NCBI GenBank assembly: GCA_035532035.1
Contig: DATKRS010000035.1
Coordinates: 1-64,000, forward strand
Direction: 5' to 3'
DNA length: 64,000 nucleotides
Source of the DNA: Candidatus Dormiibacterota bacterium
GTDB lineage: Bacteria > Vulcanimicrobiota > Vulcanimicrobiia > Vulcanimicrobiales > Vulcanimicrobiaceae
Position numbers and translations under genes: made by a program. Within the stretch, counting starts at the first letter, position 1. Each line of letters begins with the position of its first letter. The notes below the pieces were generated by a model. The model searched no databases. It was given only the letters and a program-made list of their open reading frames with translations, and was not told where the DNA came from. Below, piece after piece: positions 9,283 through 18,291 of this stretch.

Positions 9283-10169
9283 TGCCGCGGCAGAATGCCG
9301 AGCGCCATGAGATCGTCGACCGGCTCCGCGAAGCTACAGCTTCCGAAGCCGAGAAAGCGCTGTAGGCGATCCGCACGCAACGCCTCGGCATCTGCGAGGA
9401 CCGTGTCGTGCCACAAGAACCCGCGTTCGTCGAACGAAAACGCCGACGCCTCTTCCTCCGCGACGACTTCTCGGACAGTTGCAGTATCGTACCGCGACGC
9501 GACGCACGCGGCGCCGAGCACGTTGAGAAACCCGTGCATGACGAACCCCGCTGTGGCGTTGAAGTGCCGTACTGGATGGTGCAGTCCCGCCGTCGCCTTG
9601 AAGGCGACGCCCGCTCGCGAGGCGGCGACGACGAAGTCTGCAACCTCTTGGACCGGCGGCGTAGCGTCCGGCGTCGCGCCGCCGCACCGAATTTTCGCGC
9701 CAAACCTGCTATCCGAGAGCGCGTCCATCGCCTCGGCGAGCGCCGCGGAGCTCAGCCTGCGCGGAAGCTCCACGGCGATCGGCAACCCCGGCGCGAGCCG
9801 CTCCAGGACTTTGCGCAGCGCGCGAATCGCCGTACGGGTTGCGCCGAGTTCGCGTACCGGAAGCGCCAACGTGATCTCGCAGCTCTCGGGCAACACGTGC
9901 TGCATCGGGCGTATCGCCGCTTCACCGCCTAGCAGCACGGCCATAGGCACCGGCAAGTCCTCCGCGAGCGCCGCGTCCAGCTCGCCGACTCTCTCTGCCG
10001 GGACGACGAACTTGCCGAGCATCCAGGCGTGTGCGTTCTGCCGGCAGCGCTCGTACTCGCGCGCCGCTGCCGGCATCGAAAGCTGTGCCGGCGGGAAGAG
10101 GCCGGCGTAATCGACGATACGCTCGAGAGCGACGCGAGCTGAGGTTGGAACCAGCAGCGACTCAGGCAT
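9279..10169 (-). CDS. Conserved protein of unknown function coupled to fahA
   Basis: This 296-residue soluble protein has no signal peptide or membrane segment. The start ATG 10169 has AGGAG seven bases upstream. I know no characterised family. Its N-terminus YAGLFPPAQLSMPAAAREYE looks distinctive. The second half has a beta/alpha-barrel-like rhythm: PIAVELP, FGAKIRCGG, then FVVAASRAGVAFKATAGLHH. The lysines in AKIR and FKATAG and the paired His could be active-site residues. It overlaps fahA by four bases and diverges from hppD. Since hppD, hmgA and fahA are all present but no GST-type maleylacetoacetate isomerase is seen, a role in that missing step is a testable guess, not a call. Confidence 0.8.
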   Translation of the reverse strand: MPESLLVPTSARVALERIVDYAGLFPPAQLSMPAAAREYERCRQNAHAWMLGKFVVPAERVGELDAALAEDLPVPMAVLLGGEAAIRPMQHVLPESCEITLALPVRELGATRTAIRALRKVLERLAPGLPIAVELPRRLSSAALAEAMDALSDSRFGAKIRCGGATPDATPPVQEVADFVVAASRAGVAFKATAGLHHPVRHFNATAGFVMHGFLNVLGAACVASRYDTATVREVVAEEEASAFSFDERGFLWHDTVLADAEALRADRLQRFLGFGSCSFAEPVDDLMALGILPRQ

Positions 10170-10223
10170 GGCGCGCTCCTTTCGACAGGGCCACCTGGTT
10201 CGCTTCGCAAAGCCTCAACGGTT

Positions 10224-11336
10224 ATGAGTACGGCCCCGCGGACCCATCCCCACCCGCTGGCACACATCGACTGGGACCACGTGGAGTTCTACGTCGGAAA
10301 TGCAAAACAAGCGGCGCACTACTACATGTCGGCGTTCGGCTTCGAACAGATCGCCTATGCCGGGCCGGAGACCGGAGTACGGGACCGGGCGAGCTACGTG
10401 CTCGCACAGAACGATCTGCGCTTCGTTCTCACGTCGAGCCTGCGGCCCGACGGCGAGATCTCAGATCTCGTGCGGCTGCACGGTGACGGCGTTCACGACG
10501 TCGCCATCCTCGTCGACGACGCTCGCGCTGCCTGGGAGGCCGCACGCGACGGCGGCGCCGTCTCCCTGCTCGAACCGACGGTCTACGAGGACGCGTCCGG
10601 TGCTCTCTTGCGCGCAACGATCAAGACGTACGGCGACACGGTGCACTCGTTCGTTCAGCGCGACGGCTACCGGGGGATATTCGCGCCCGGGTACGTCGAG
10701 CATCGCCGGTCGCTCACCGCGCACAAGCCCGGTCTAAAAGCGGTCGACCATTGCGTGGGCAACGTCGGATGGGGCGAGATGGACGCGTGGGGAACGTTCT
10801 ACGAACGCGTCTTCGGCTTCTCGCAGCTCGTCTCGTTCGACGATCGAGACATCTCGACGGAGTACACCGCTCTGCGCTCGAAGGTCATGACCGATCCGCG
10901 CCACCGCGTGAAGTTTCCGATCAACGAGCCGGCTCAGGGCAAGAAAAAGTCACAGATCGAGGAGTACCTCGATTTCTACGGCGGTGCCGGCGTGCAACAT
11001 ATCGCCATTCGAACCGACGATATCGCCGAGACGATCCGCGCGCTTTCCGCCAACGGTGTCGAGTTTCTCGACACGCCGGATTCGTACTACGAGATGCTCG
11101 CCGAGCGCGTGGGCAGGATCGACGAAGCGATCGAAACCTTGCGCGAGTTGCGGATCCTCGTCGACCGCGACGATCGCGGATACATGCTGCAGATCTTCAC
11201 CAAGCCGCTCCAGGACCGCCCGACGCTCTTCTTCGAGATCATCCAGCGCAAGGGAAGCCTCTCCTTCGGCAAGGGGAACTTCAAGGCGCTTTTCGTCTCG
11301 ATCGAGCGCGAGCAGGAGAGACGCGGCACCTTATGA
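10224..11336 (+). CDS. hppD: 4-hydroxyphenylpyruvate dioxygenase
   Basis: This 370-residue Fe(II) enzyme turns 4-hydroxyphenylpyruvate into homogentisate, the substrate of the nearby hmgA product. It has two vicinal-oxygen-chelate domains. The catalytic second domain shows the metal ligands in VDHCVGNV (His), GVQHIAIRTDDI (His) and FFEIIQRKG (Glu). The first domain carries the family start HVEFYVGNAKQAAHYY. It diverges from the fahA-side unknown gene across only 54 bases, so the two probably share a regulatory region. It overlaps deoC by ATGA. Confidence 0.97.
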   Translation: MSTAPRTHPHPLAHIDWDHVEFYVGNAKQAAHYYMSAFGFEQIAYAGPETGVRDRASYVLAQNDLRFVLTSSLRPDGEISDLVRLHGDGVHDVAILVDDARAAWEAARDGGAVSLLEPTVYEDASGALLRATIKTYGDTVHSFVQRDGYRGIFAPGYVEHRRSLTAHKPGLKAVDHCVGNVGWGEMDAWGTFYERVFGFSQLVSFDDRDISTEYTALRSKVMTDPRHRVKFPINEPAQGKKKSQIEEYLDFYGGAGVQHIAIRTDDIAETIRALSANGVEFLDTPDSYYEMLAERVGRIDEAIETLRELRILVDRDDRGYMLQIFTKPLQDRPTLFFEIIQRKGSLSFGKGNFKALFVSIEREQERRGTL

Positions 11337-12235
11337 CGGCGACCGTTCCGGTCGATGCGGTCATGCTGGAAGCGCGCGCTGCAGAGCTGGGCAAGCGCTC
11401 CATCAAGACCTCGGCAAAACTTGCGGGAATCGACATCGCGGTGCGCTGCACCGACCTCACGACGCTCGAAGGCAAAGACTCTGAGGGCCGCGTGCGTTCG
11501 ATGTGCGCAAAGGCGATTCGTCCCCGCCCAGGGTGGAGCGAGATTCCCAGCGTGGCGGCGGTCTGCGTCTATCCGAACCTCGTGGCGGTTGCGAAATCCG
11601 CACTCGAAGGCAGCACCGTCAAGGTGGCGTCGGTGGCGACGGCTTTCCCAAGCGGCTTGGTCGACCTCGACGTGAAGCTCGCAGATACAGCTCAAGCAAT
11701 TGCGGCCGGCGCCGACGAGATCGACATGGTGATCGACCGCGGCGCGTTTCTCGCAGGGCGCGAGCAGATGGTCTTCGACGAGATCGTCGCAATCAAGAAG
11801 CTCTGCTCCTCGACGAGCTCCGCGCAGGCCGTCCGCCTGAAAGTCATTCTCGAAACGGGCGAGCTCGGCAGCTACGAGGCAACGCGCCGGGCCAGCGACC
11901 TCGCTCTCGAGGCGGGCGCGGACTTCATCAAGTCCTCGACCGGCAAGGTCGGCACGAATGCAACCTTTCCCACGGCGCTCGTCATGTGCGAGGCTCTTCG
12001 CGATTTCTCTAGGCGCACCGGGCAGAAACGCGGCCTCAAGCTCGCCGGCGGTATTCGCACGACCAAACAAGCGCTGACCTATCTTGTCATCGTCAACGAG
12101 ACTCTCAATGAGTCGTGGCTCGACCCCACGCTCTTCCGCCTCGGCGCAAGCTCGCTTCTCGACGACCTGCTCATGCAGTTCGAAAAGGAACGAACGGGCC
12201 ACTACGCCGGAGCGGACTACATACCGAAAGACTAA
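11333..12235 (+). CDS. deoC: Deoxyribose-phosphate aldolase
   Basis: This 300-residue class I aldolase splits 2-deoxyribose 5-phosphate into glyceraldehyde 3-phosphate and acetaldehyde. The barrel motifs are clear: CTDLTTLEG, the CVYPNLVAVAK strand, DEIDMVIDRGAFL, LKVILETGEL, the Schiff-base lysine in DFIKSSTGK, and the second lysine in KLAGGIRT. It has the longer form with an N-terminal helix (AAELGKRSIKTSAKLAGID). The start overlaps the hppD stop (ATGA). The acetaldehyde product gives a natural role for the aldehyde dehydrogenase that begins five bases after it ends. Confidence 0.96.
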   Translation: MTATVPVDAVMLEARAAELGKRSIKTSAKLAGIDIAVRCTDLTTLEGKDSEGRVRSMCAKAIRPRPGWSEIPSVAAVCVYPNLVAVAKSALEGSTVKVASVATAFPSGLVDLDVKLADTAQAIAAGADEIDMVIDRGAFLAGREQMVFDEIVAIKKLCSSTSSAQAVRLKVILETGELGSYEATRRASDLALEAGADFIKSSTGKVGTNATFPTALVMCEALRDFSRRTGQKRGLKLAGGIRTTKQALTYLVIVNETLNESWLDPTLFRLGASSLLDDLLMQFEKERTGHYAGADYIPKD

Positions 12236-12239
12236 AAGC

Positions 12240-13679
12240 ATGGCGACGAAATTTGCATACGCCCCAGCTCCCGAACGCGTGCGACCGCAGTTGCGGGAAC
12301 GCTATGGACTCTTCATCGGCGGTCGCTGGACCGCGCCGGAGAGCGAGCGCTACATGGAGACGATCAACCCTGCTGACGAAACGCGTATCGCCGAGGTCGC
12401 CTACGGCGACGCACAGGACGTCGATCGCGCCGTACGCGCCGCCCGCAAAGGTTTCGAGCGCTGGAGCAAGCTCTCGCCGGCAGATCGCGCGAAGCTCATC
12501 TACCGCGTCGCGCGCGCGATCACGGAGCGCTCCCGCGAGCTCGCCGTGCTCGAGTCGCTCGACGGCGGAAAGCCGATTCGCGAATCGCGCGACTTCGATA
12601 TCCCCACGTCGGCGGCGCACTTCTTCTATTATGCCGGCTGGGCTGACAAACTCGAGTGGGCAATGCGCGCAGAGCGCACGCCGGAGCCGATTGGCGTCTG
12701 CGGACAGATCGTCCCATGGAACTTCCCGCTCTTAATGGCCGCATGGAAGGTCGCACCGGCACTCGCCTGCGGGAATACCGTCGTTCTCAAGCCCGCCGAG
12801 ACGACGCCGCTCACCGCCCTCGCGCTCGCCCAGATCGTCGAAGAAGCTGAGATCCCCCCGGGCGTCATCAACGTCGTCACCGGCGACGGTGCGACGGGCG
12901 CAGCTCTCGTCGACCATGACGGCGTAGACAAAATCGCCTTCACCGGCTCGACCGAAGTCGGCAAGATCATCCAGCGACGCATCGCAGGCAAAGGGAAGCG
13001 CCTGACGCTCGAGCTCGGCGGCAAGGCTGCCAACGTCGTCTTCGCGGACGCGCCGCTCGACCAAGCCGTCGAAGGGATCGTCCAAGGCATCTACTTCAAT
13101 CAAGGCCACGTGTGCTGCGCGGGATCGCGGCTACTCGTGGAGGAGAATGTCCACGACGACATCGTCGAGCGACTCACCAACCGGATACGCACGTTGCGCC
13201 TAGGCGACCCGCTCGACAAGAACACGGATATCGGTGCGATCAACTCGCGCGTGCAGCTCGAGAAGATTCGCGAGCTCGTCCACAGCGGGATCGACGAAGG
13301 CGCGACGCTCGTCCAAGCGGAGTGCGAACTGCCGCCGCGCGGCTTCTTCTTTCCCGCGTCCTTCTTCACCAACGTGCAGCCGTCGCACCGCGTCGCTCGC
13401 GAAGAGATCTTCGGCCCGGTGCTCGCCGTCATGACCTTCCGCACGCCCGACGAGGCGATCGACAAGGCCAACAATACCCCGTACGGTCTATCGGCGGGCG
13501 TTTGGACCACCGAGGGGAGCAAGAACATGTGGGTCGCGCAGCACCTACGCGCAGGCGTCGTCTGGTGCAATACCTTCAACAAGTTCGACCCCAGCTCGCC
13601 GTTCGGAGGATACAAGGAGTCGGGGTTCGGTCGCGAGGGCGGCATCCACGGCCTGCGCGAGTACCTCAAGCATGCATAG
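12240..13679 (+). CDS. NAD(P)-dependent aldehyde dehydrogenase
   Basis: This 479-residue enzyme is full length for the ALDH superfamily and oxidises aldehydes to acids. It shows the cofactor strand VPWNFPL, the GSTEVGK motif, general base Glu in TLELGGKAANVV, nucleophile Cys in NQGHVCCAGSRL (two adjacent Cys), and EEIFGPVLAV and SPFGGYKESGFGRE near the end. It starts at ATG 12240, directly behind deoC, so acetaldehyde from DeoC is a likely substrate (inferred from context). A second ALDH-like gene lacking the catalytic half lies at 18.3 kb. The end overlaps the next lipoprotein gene by eight bases. Confidence 0.95.
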   Translation: MATKFAYAPAPERVRPQLRERYGLFIGGRWTAPESERYMETINPADETRIAEVAYGDAQDVDRAVRAARKGFERWSKLSPADRAKLIYRVARAITERSRELAVLESLDGGKPIRESRDFDIPTSAAHFFYYAGWADKLEWAMRAERTPEPIGVCGQIVPWNFPLLMAAWKVAPALACGNTVVLKPAETTPLTALALAQIVEEAEIPPGVINVVTGDGATGAALVDHDGVDKIAFTGSTEVGKIIQRRIAGKGKRLTLELGGKAANVVFADAPLDQAVEGIVQGIYFNQGHVCCAGSRLLVEENVHDDIVERLTNRIRTLRLGDPLDKNTDIGAINSRVQLEKIRELVHSGIDEGATLVQAECELPPRGFFFPASFFTNVQPSHRVAREEIFGPVLAVMTFRTPDEAIDKANNTPYGLSAGVWTTEGSKNMWVAQHLRAGVVWCNTFNKFDPSSPFGGYKESGFGREGGIHGLREYLKHA

Positions 13680-15279
13680 AATGCTTGCCGCCCTCTTGGC
13701 AGCCGCGTTGCTCGCCGCGTGTTCTCGCACCGGCGGCACGGCCGGAACAACCGGCGGAAATCTTCGCATCGCCCTTCCAATCGATATCACGAACATCAAT
13801 CCGATCCTCGCGCAGAACGCGGTAGAGAGCTTCGTCGACGGCTTGATTTTCGACGAGCTGGTCACGATCGACAGCCACGGGAACGAGGTGCCGGACCTGG
13901 CCGCGGTCGTGCCGACGATGCAGAACGGCGGCATCAGCCGGAACGGCTTGACGATCACCTACCACTTGCGCCACAACGTCCGCTGGCAGGACGGTACGCC
14001 GTTCACGAGCCGCGACGTCAAGTTCACTTGGCAGGCGATCATGAACCCCAACAACAACGTGCTCTCGCGCCGCGGATACGACCAAATCGCCTCGATGGAC
14101 GCGCCCGACCCGTACACGGTCGTGCTGCACATGAAGAGAATCTTTCCGCCCGCCATCGACACGATCTTCGGCGAGAGCGACACGCCGTACCGCATTCTTC
14201 CGGCGCATCTGCTGGCGCAGTACCCGAACCTCAATCAGGTGCCGTTCAACTCGAGCCCGGTCGGCACCGGTCCGTACCGCTTCGCACGCTGGGAGCGTGG
14301 CGACCGCATCGTCCTCGACGCAAACCCGCAGTACTTCCGCGGCGCACCGCATATCGCGCAGCTAACGCTGCTCATCATCACCGATGCGAATACTGCCGAA
14401 ACCGAGATGCGCTCGCGCGGCGTCGACCTCGAGATCGAAGTTCCGACGACGAACTACCATAGCCTGATCCAGGATCCCGGCTTCGTCGGCCTGTTGGCCA
14501 ACGCTCCGTCGTACGACGCGATCCTCTTCAACACGGCGCGCGCACCGCTCGATGCCGTCAACGTGCGCCGCGCCCTGGCGCTCGCGATCGACGACAGGAC
14601 GCTCGTCCGCGATACGACCTACGGCACTGCGCAAGTCGGCAACGCGGACCTGACACCGTTCTCGTGGGGCTACGACGCCGCGCTCGCTCCGACGCCGTAC
14701 GACCCGACGCGTGCGGCCTCGATGCTCGACGCGGCCGGTTGGCACCTCGGCCCGAGCGGCCTCCGCACGAAAAACGGCAAGAGGCTGACGCTCCAGCTCG
14801 CGTACGGCCAAGGGAGCACGGGCGCGCGTGCCATCGTCGAAGAGGTACAGCAGATGCTGCGTAAAGTCGGGGTCGACGTGCAGCTCAAGAGCTACGCCTA
14901 CGCCAATCTCTATGCCGCCGCAGAGAACGGCGGGATACTCAACGGCGGCAAGTTCGACATGACTCTCTATGCCTGGATATCGGGAGCCGATCCGGACAAC
15001 TCCTCCCAGTGGACGTGTGCGGCAATTCCGCCCAACGGGAACAACGTCGCGCGTTACTGCTCCTCGCAAATGGATGCCGCGCAGCGCCTCGCGCTTTCGA
15101 CGTTCGATCGCGCGGTCCGCAAGCGCGCCTACGCACGGATCGAATCGCTGCTCCTGCAGGATGCGCCCGCTGCGTTCTTGTTCGACGCACCGCTGCGATA
15201 CGTGCTCGTGAGGCAGCTGCAGAACTTCACCCCCAACGGCATCAGCGAAGGATGGAACGCTCAGGAATGGCAGTTGTAG
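13672..15279 (+). CDS. Peptide/nickel-type ABC substrate-binding lipoprotein
   Basis: This 535-residue solute-binding protein belongs to family 5 (OppA/DppA type). It opens with a lipoprotein signal (MLAALLAAALLAACS, lipobox LAAC), so it should sit on a membrane facing the periplasm. Family signatures include the ligand-cleft start GNLRIALPIDITNINPILAQ, TYHLRHNVRWQDGTPFTSRDV and DRTLVRDTTYG. No permease or ATPase gene is nearby, so its transporter lies elsewhere. The start could be ATG 13672 or 13681; the latter removes most of the overlap with the ALDH gene. The ligand is unknown. Confidence 0.92.
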   Translation: MHRMLAALLAAALLAACSRTGGTAGTTGGNLRIALPIDITNINPILAQNAVESFVDGLIFDELVTIDSHGNEVPDLAAVVPTMQNGGISRNGLTITYHLRHNVRWQDGTPFTSRDVKFTWQAIMNPNNNVLSRRGYDQIASMDAPDPYTVVLHMKRIFPPAIDTIFGESDTPYRILPAHLLAQYPNLNQVPFNSSPVGTGPYRFARWERGDRIVLDANPQYFRGAPHIAQLTLLIITDANTAETEMRSRGVDLEIEVPTTNYHSLIQDPGFVGLLANAPSYDAILFNTARAPLDAVNVRRALALAIDDRTLVRDTTYGTAQVGNADLTPFSWGYDAALAPTPYDPTRAASMLDAAGWHLGPSGLRTKNGKRLTLQLAYGQGSTGARAIVEEVQQMLRKVGVDVQLKSYAYANLYAAAENGGILNGGKFDMTLYAWISGADPDNSSQWTCAAIPPNGNNVARYCSSQMDAAQRLALSTFDRAVRKRAYARIESLLLQDAPAAFLFDAPLRYVLVRQLQNFTPNGISEGWNAQEWQL

Positions 15280-16721
15280 CCGCCAAGAAAACCCCGGTTA
15301 CCGTCGCATACGGCGATGGCATCGGCCCCGAGATCATGGACGCGACGCTACGGATCCTTCAACACTCCGGAGCGTTGCTCGATATCGATCGCATCGAGAT
15401 CGGGGAGTCGATCTACAAGCGCGGACTGCAGAGCGGCATCGAGCCGCGTGCCTGGGACTCGCTGCGCCGTACGAAGGTGTTTCTCAAAGCGCCGATTACG
15501 ACGCCGCAAGGCGGCGGTTTCAAGAGCCTCAACGTAACCGTGCGCAAGACGCTAGGAATGTATGCAAACGTCCGGCCGTGCGCGTCGCTCTACCCGTATG
15601 TCGCGACGAAGAATCCGAACATGGATCTCGTCATCGTGCGCGAAAACGAGGAGGACGTCTATGGCGGCATCGAGCATCGCCAGACGCAGGACGTCGTGCA
15701 GTGCTTGAAGCTCATCTCGCGTCCCGGGAGCGAGCGCGTCGTCCGCTACGCCTTTGAATACGCGCGATCCCACGCGCGCAAAAAAGTGACGTGTTTCTCG
15801 AAAGACAACATCATGAAGATGACCGACGGTCTCTTCCACAAAATCTTCGACGAGATCGCCAAAGAGTATCCCGAGATCGAGAACGAGCACTGGATCGTCG
15901 ACATCGGCTCGGCGAAGATGGTCGATACCCCCGACGCCTTCGACGTACTCGTCATGGAGAATCTCTACGGCGACGTGCTCTCCGACGTCGCCGCCCAGAT
16001 GACCGGCTCGGTCGGCCTCGCCGGCTCCGCGAACATTGGGGACCATTGCTCGATGTTCGAGGCGATTCATGGTTCCGCGCCGCGACGTGCAGGCCAGAAC
16101 CTGGCGAATCCGTCAGGACTCTTGCACGGCGCGCTTCTGATGCTCTCGCACATCGGTCAAGGCGACATCGCCGAGCGCATTCACAATGCATGGCTGCGAA
16201 CGATCGAGGACGGCATACATACCTACGACATCTACGATGCGCGCGTCTCGAAGCAGAAGGTCGGCACCAGCGAGTTTGCCGATGCAGTGATCGCGCGCAT
16301 CGGCCTTGAGCCCGAGCATCTGCGCCCCGCGCGCTACGCAAAGCGCGCCGAGATGGAGCTCGGCGTACGCGCAGCCGGCCCACGTGCTCGCAAAGAACAC
16401 GTCGGAGTCGACGTCTTCCTCGATCTCCCCGGCGGCAATCCGGACGAGATTGCCGCGCGCATTCAGGCGCTCTCGATTCCGAGAGCCACGCTTACGGTGA
16501 TTGCCAATCGCGGGACGAAGGTCTGGCCGAACGGCGATCCCGACACGTTCTGGAGCGATCACTGGGCGTGCCGCTTCGAGCGCGAGGGCACCGCCTTCTC
16601 CACGAAGGACGTCGTGAGCATCGTCGGAGCGCTCGATGCAGCGGGGCTCGACGTCGTGAAGACCGAGGGGCTCTACGCCTTCGACGGCGCGCGCGGCTTC
16701 TCGCTCGCACAGGGTGAGTAG
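15267..16721 (+). CDS. icd: Isocitrate dehydrogenase, long Thermus/Rickettsia type
   Basis: This 484-residue beta-decarboxylating dehydrogenase makes 2-oxoglutarate from isocitrate. The core shows YGDGIGPEIM, TTPQGGGFKSLNVTVRK (substrate loop), DLVIVRENEEDVYGG, the metal site ENLYGDVLSDV and the cofactor loop EAIHGSAPRRAGQNLANP. A further ~130 residues after the core (HVGVDVFLDLPGGNPDEIAARI onward) form the extra C-terminal domain of the Thermus and alphaproteobacterial long type. I chose ATG 15267, which overlaps the previous stop by 13 bases; ATG 15252 is also in frame. Confidence 0.93.
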   Translation: MAVVAAKKTPVTVAYGDGIGPEIMDATLRILQHSGALLDIDRIEIGESIYKRGLQSGIEPRAWDSLRRTKVFLKAPITTPQGGGFKSLNVTVRKTLGMYANVRPCASLYPYVATKNPNMDLVIVRENEEDVYGGIEHRQTQDVVQCLKLISRPGSERVVRYAFEYARSHARKKVTCFSKDNIMKMTDGLFHKIFDEIAKEYPEIENEHWIVDIGSAKMVDTPDAFDVLVMENLYGDVLSDVAAQMTGSVGLAGSANIGDHCSMFEAIHGSAPRRAGQNLANPSGLLHGALLMLSHIGQGDIAERIHNAWLRTIEDGIHTYDIYDARVSKQKVGTSEFADAVIARIGLEPEHLRPARYAKRAEMELGVRAAGPRARKEHVGVDVFLDLPGGNPDEIAARIQALSIPRATLTVIANRGTKVWPNGDPDTFWSDHWACRFEREGTAFSTKDVVSIVGALDAAGLDVVKTEGLYAFDGARGFSLAQGE

Positions 16722-16729
16722 AGGCGCAC

Positions 16730-17521
16730 TCAGAGAACGCGCACTGCTTGTCCGACGATGGCGCGGCGCGGCACGCAGCCGAAGACATGGGAGTCCTCGG
16801 AATCGTTGACGTTGTCGCCGAGGACGAAGTAGCAGTTCTCCGGTAGGCGTGCAGGATCGTTCCATGCCGTCGGCAGGGGCACGTCGGCGATGCTGCGATC
16901 GAGGGGAACGCCGTTCACTTCAATCGTGTCTTGTGCGACATCGAGCGTATAGTCGGGGAAGGCGCGGTTTCTCCAGCCCCGGGGTCTGCGCCCGTTCCTG
17001 AGAACGCCGAGGCCATCGACCTCGAAGCGATCGCCGGGCTTTGCGACGAGGCGTTTCAGATACACGCGGTTCGGGGCTACCGCGACGGCAACGATGTCGC
17101 CGATGCGGGGCATGCGGTGCCGGTATGCGGAGAAGTCCACCACCGCAAGGGACCCTACCGCAATCGCGGGCTCCATACCATCGGAACGCACCGTTACGAT
17201 GGTATATGCGTCCCCGTGCGGGACGCTGAGCGCCGCGGCGACGTTCGCATAGACCCGGTGAACCGCCGGCAGGCTCGTCCAGCTCGCGTACAAGAAAAAG
17301 AACGACGCGCCGAGCAGCACTCGCGCGCTGCCCGCGCCGATGACCGGGAGCGCGTGCGCGGATTCGATCGCCGCCAGGAGCACGATGCCGACACCAAGGC
17401 GCAGGTTCGTACGTTCCAGCTCGAGCTGGATTGCGGCGGAACGCACGGCGCAGACGTACGCCAGCCAGAGCGCAATACCAAGCTCCACATCCAGCCGCCG
17501 CGTTGCCGCACATGCACGCAT
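16730..17521 (-). CDS. lepB: Signal peptidase I-type protease (S26)
   Basis: This 263-residue protein has several N-terminal hydrophobic segments (~15-90) followed by an S26 catalytic domain. The nucleophile is in VRSDGMEPAI (SxMxP with a small variation), the general-base Lys is in VYLKRLVAKPGD, and the C-terminal box GDNVNDSEDSHVFGCVP matches box E. It should cleave signal peptides of exported proteins at the membrane. The N-terminal part is longer and more hydrophobic than in the standard two-anchor enzyme, so this may be a secondary, specialised peptidase. It is transcribed alone, convergent with icd. Confidence 0.88.
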   Translation of the reverse strand: MRACAATRRLDVELGIALWLAYVCAVRSAAIQLELERTNLRLGVGIVLLAAIESAHALPVIGAGSARVLLGASFFFLYASWTSLPAVHRVYANVAAALSVPHGDAYTIVTVRSDGMEPAIAVGSLAVVDFSAYRHRMPRIGDIVAVAVAPNRVYLKRLVAKPGDRFEVDGLGVLRNGRRPRGWRNRAFPDYTLDVAQDTIEVNGVPLDRSIADVPLPTAWNDPARLPENCYFVLGDNVNDSEDSHVFGCVPRRAIVGQAVRVL

Positions 17522-17601
17522 GCGACCAGTCTAGCCGAAGCGCGCTCGCTCTTCCTCGGCCCCGGTGCAAATGGGGAAAAAGGTCCCGAATTACGTAGAG
17601 T

Positions 17602-18183
17602 CTAGCGTCCCTTGTGAAGGCCGTCGCTCTGCGTGGTCAGCTCGGGCTCGAGCCGGTCGATGAGGTCCTGCATGTCGTTGGCGTGCTCTTCTTCTTTTTC
17701 GAGGATCGATTCGAGGAGCCGTCGCGATGTCGGATCGTTGTCGGCAAAATACCGGATAATCTCCGTATAGGACTCGATCGCTACGCGCTCTGCAATGAGA
17801 TCTTCGCGGATCATGTCGACGAGCGTGTCACCTTCCTTGTATTCCGAGTGGCTGCGCATTGCGAGGCCCTCCGGATTGAGGTCGGGCGCGCCGCCCAGCT
17901 GCGTGATGCGCTGCGCGATGCGATCGGCATGATCTTGCTCGTCGTTCGCGTGCTCTAAGAACTCTTGCGCCACCGCGTCCTTGTTCAGGCCCTTCGCCAT
18001 GAAAAAATGACGCTTGTAGCGCAGGACGCACACGATCTCCGTCGCCAGGGCTGCATTGAGGATCTCGCAGGCGACCTTCGGGTCGCCTCGATAGCTTTCG
18101 GTGACGGCTCCCCGCTCGATGTTCTCGCGAGCGCGCCGGCGTAGTTCCTTCACGTCGCTCAGAAATGGTTGCGTCTTTGCCAC
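17602..18183 (-). CDS. Ferritin-like diiron protein (bacterioferritin family)
   Basis: The 193-residue protein starts at GTG 18183 with AGGAG eight bases upstream. It is a four-helix ferritin-like bundle. Diiron ligands are visible in ALATEIVCVLRYKRH, EFLEHANDEQDHADRIAQ (ExxH), LIAERVAIESYTEI and LEKEEEHANDMQ (ExxH). It resembles bacterioferritin-like proteins, but I see no obvious equivalent of the haem-ligand methionine. The likely role is iron storage or peroxide protection in the cytoplasm. It diverges from the ALDH-like gene across 108 bases. Confidence 0.88.
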   Translation of the reverse strand: MAKTQPFLSDVKELRRRARENIERGAVTESYRGDPKVACEILNAALATEIVCVLRYKRHFFMAKGLNKDAVAQEFLEHANDEQDHADRIAQRITQLGGAPDLNPEGLAMRSHSEYKEGDTLVDMIREDLIAERVAIESYTEIIRYFADNDPTSRRLLESILEKEEEHANDMQDLIDRLEPELTTQSDGLHKGR

Positions 18184-18291
18184 TGCAGCGTCTCCTTCCC
18201 GATGCGGGCTTTCCCCGTTACGAACCCGGGGACACGAGCGTACGGGTCGCTCTCCTAGGGCTCCTGCCTCCCGGCGTCGTAGGTTGCTCCC

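Noticed and set aside
15009-15266. Upstream extension of the isocitrate dehydrogenase frame
   Set aside because: It runs through the end of the peptide-binding protein in another frame and has no family similarity. The family start fits ATG 15267.
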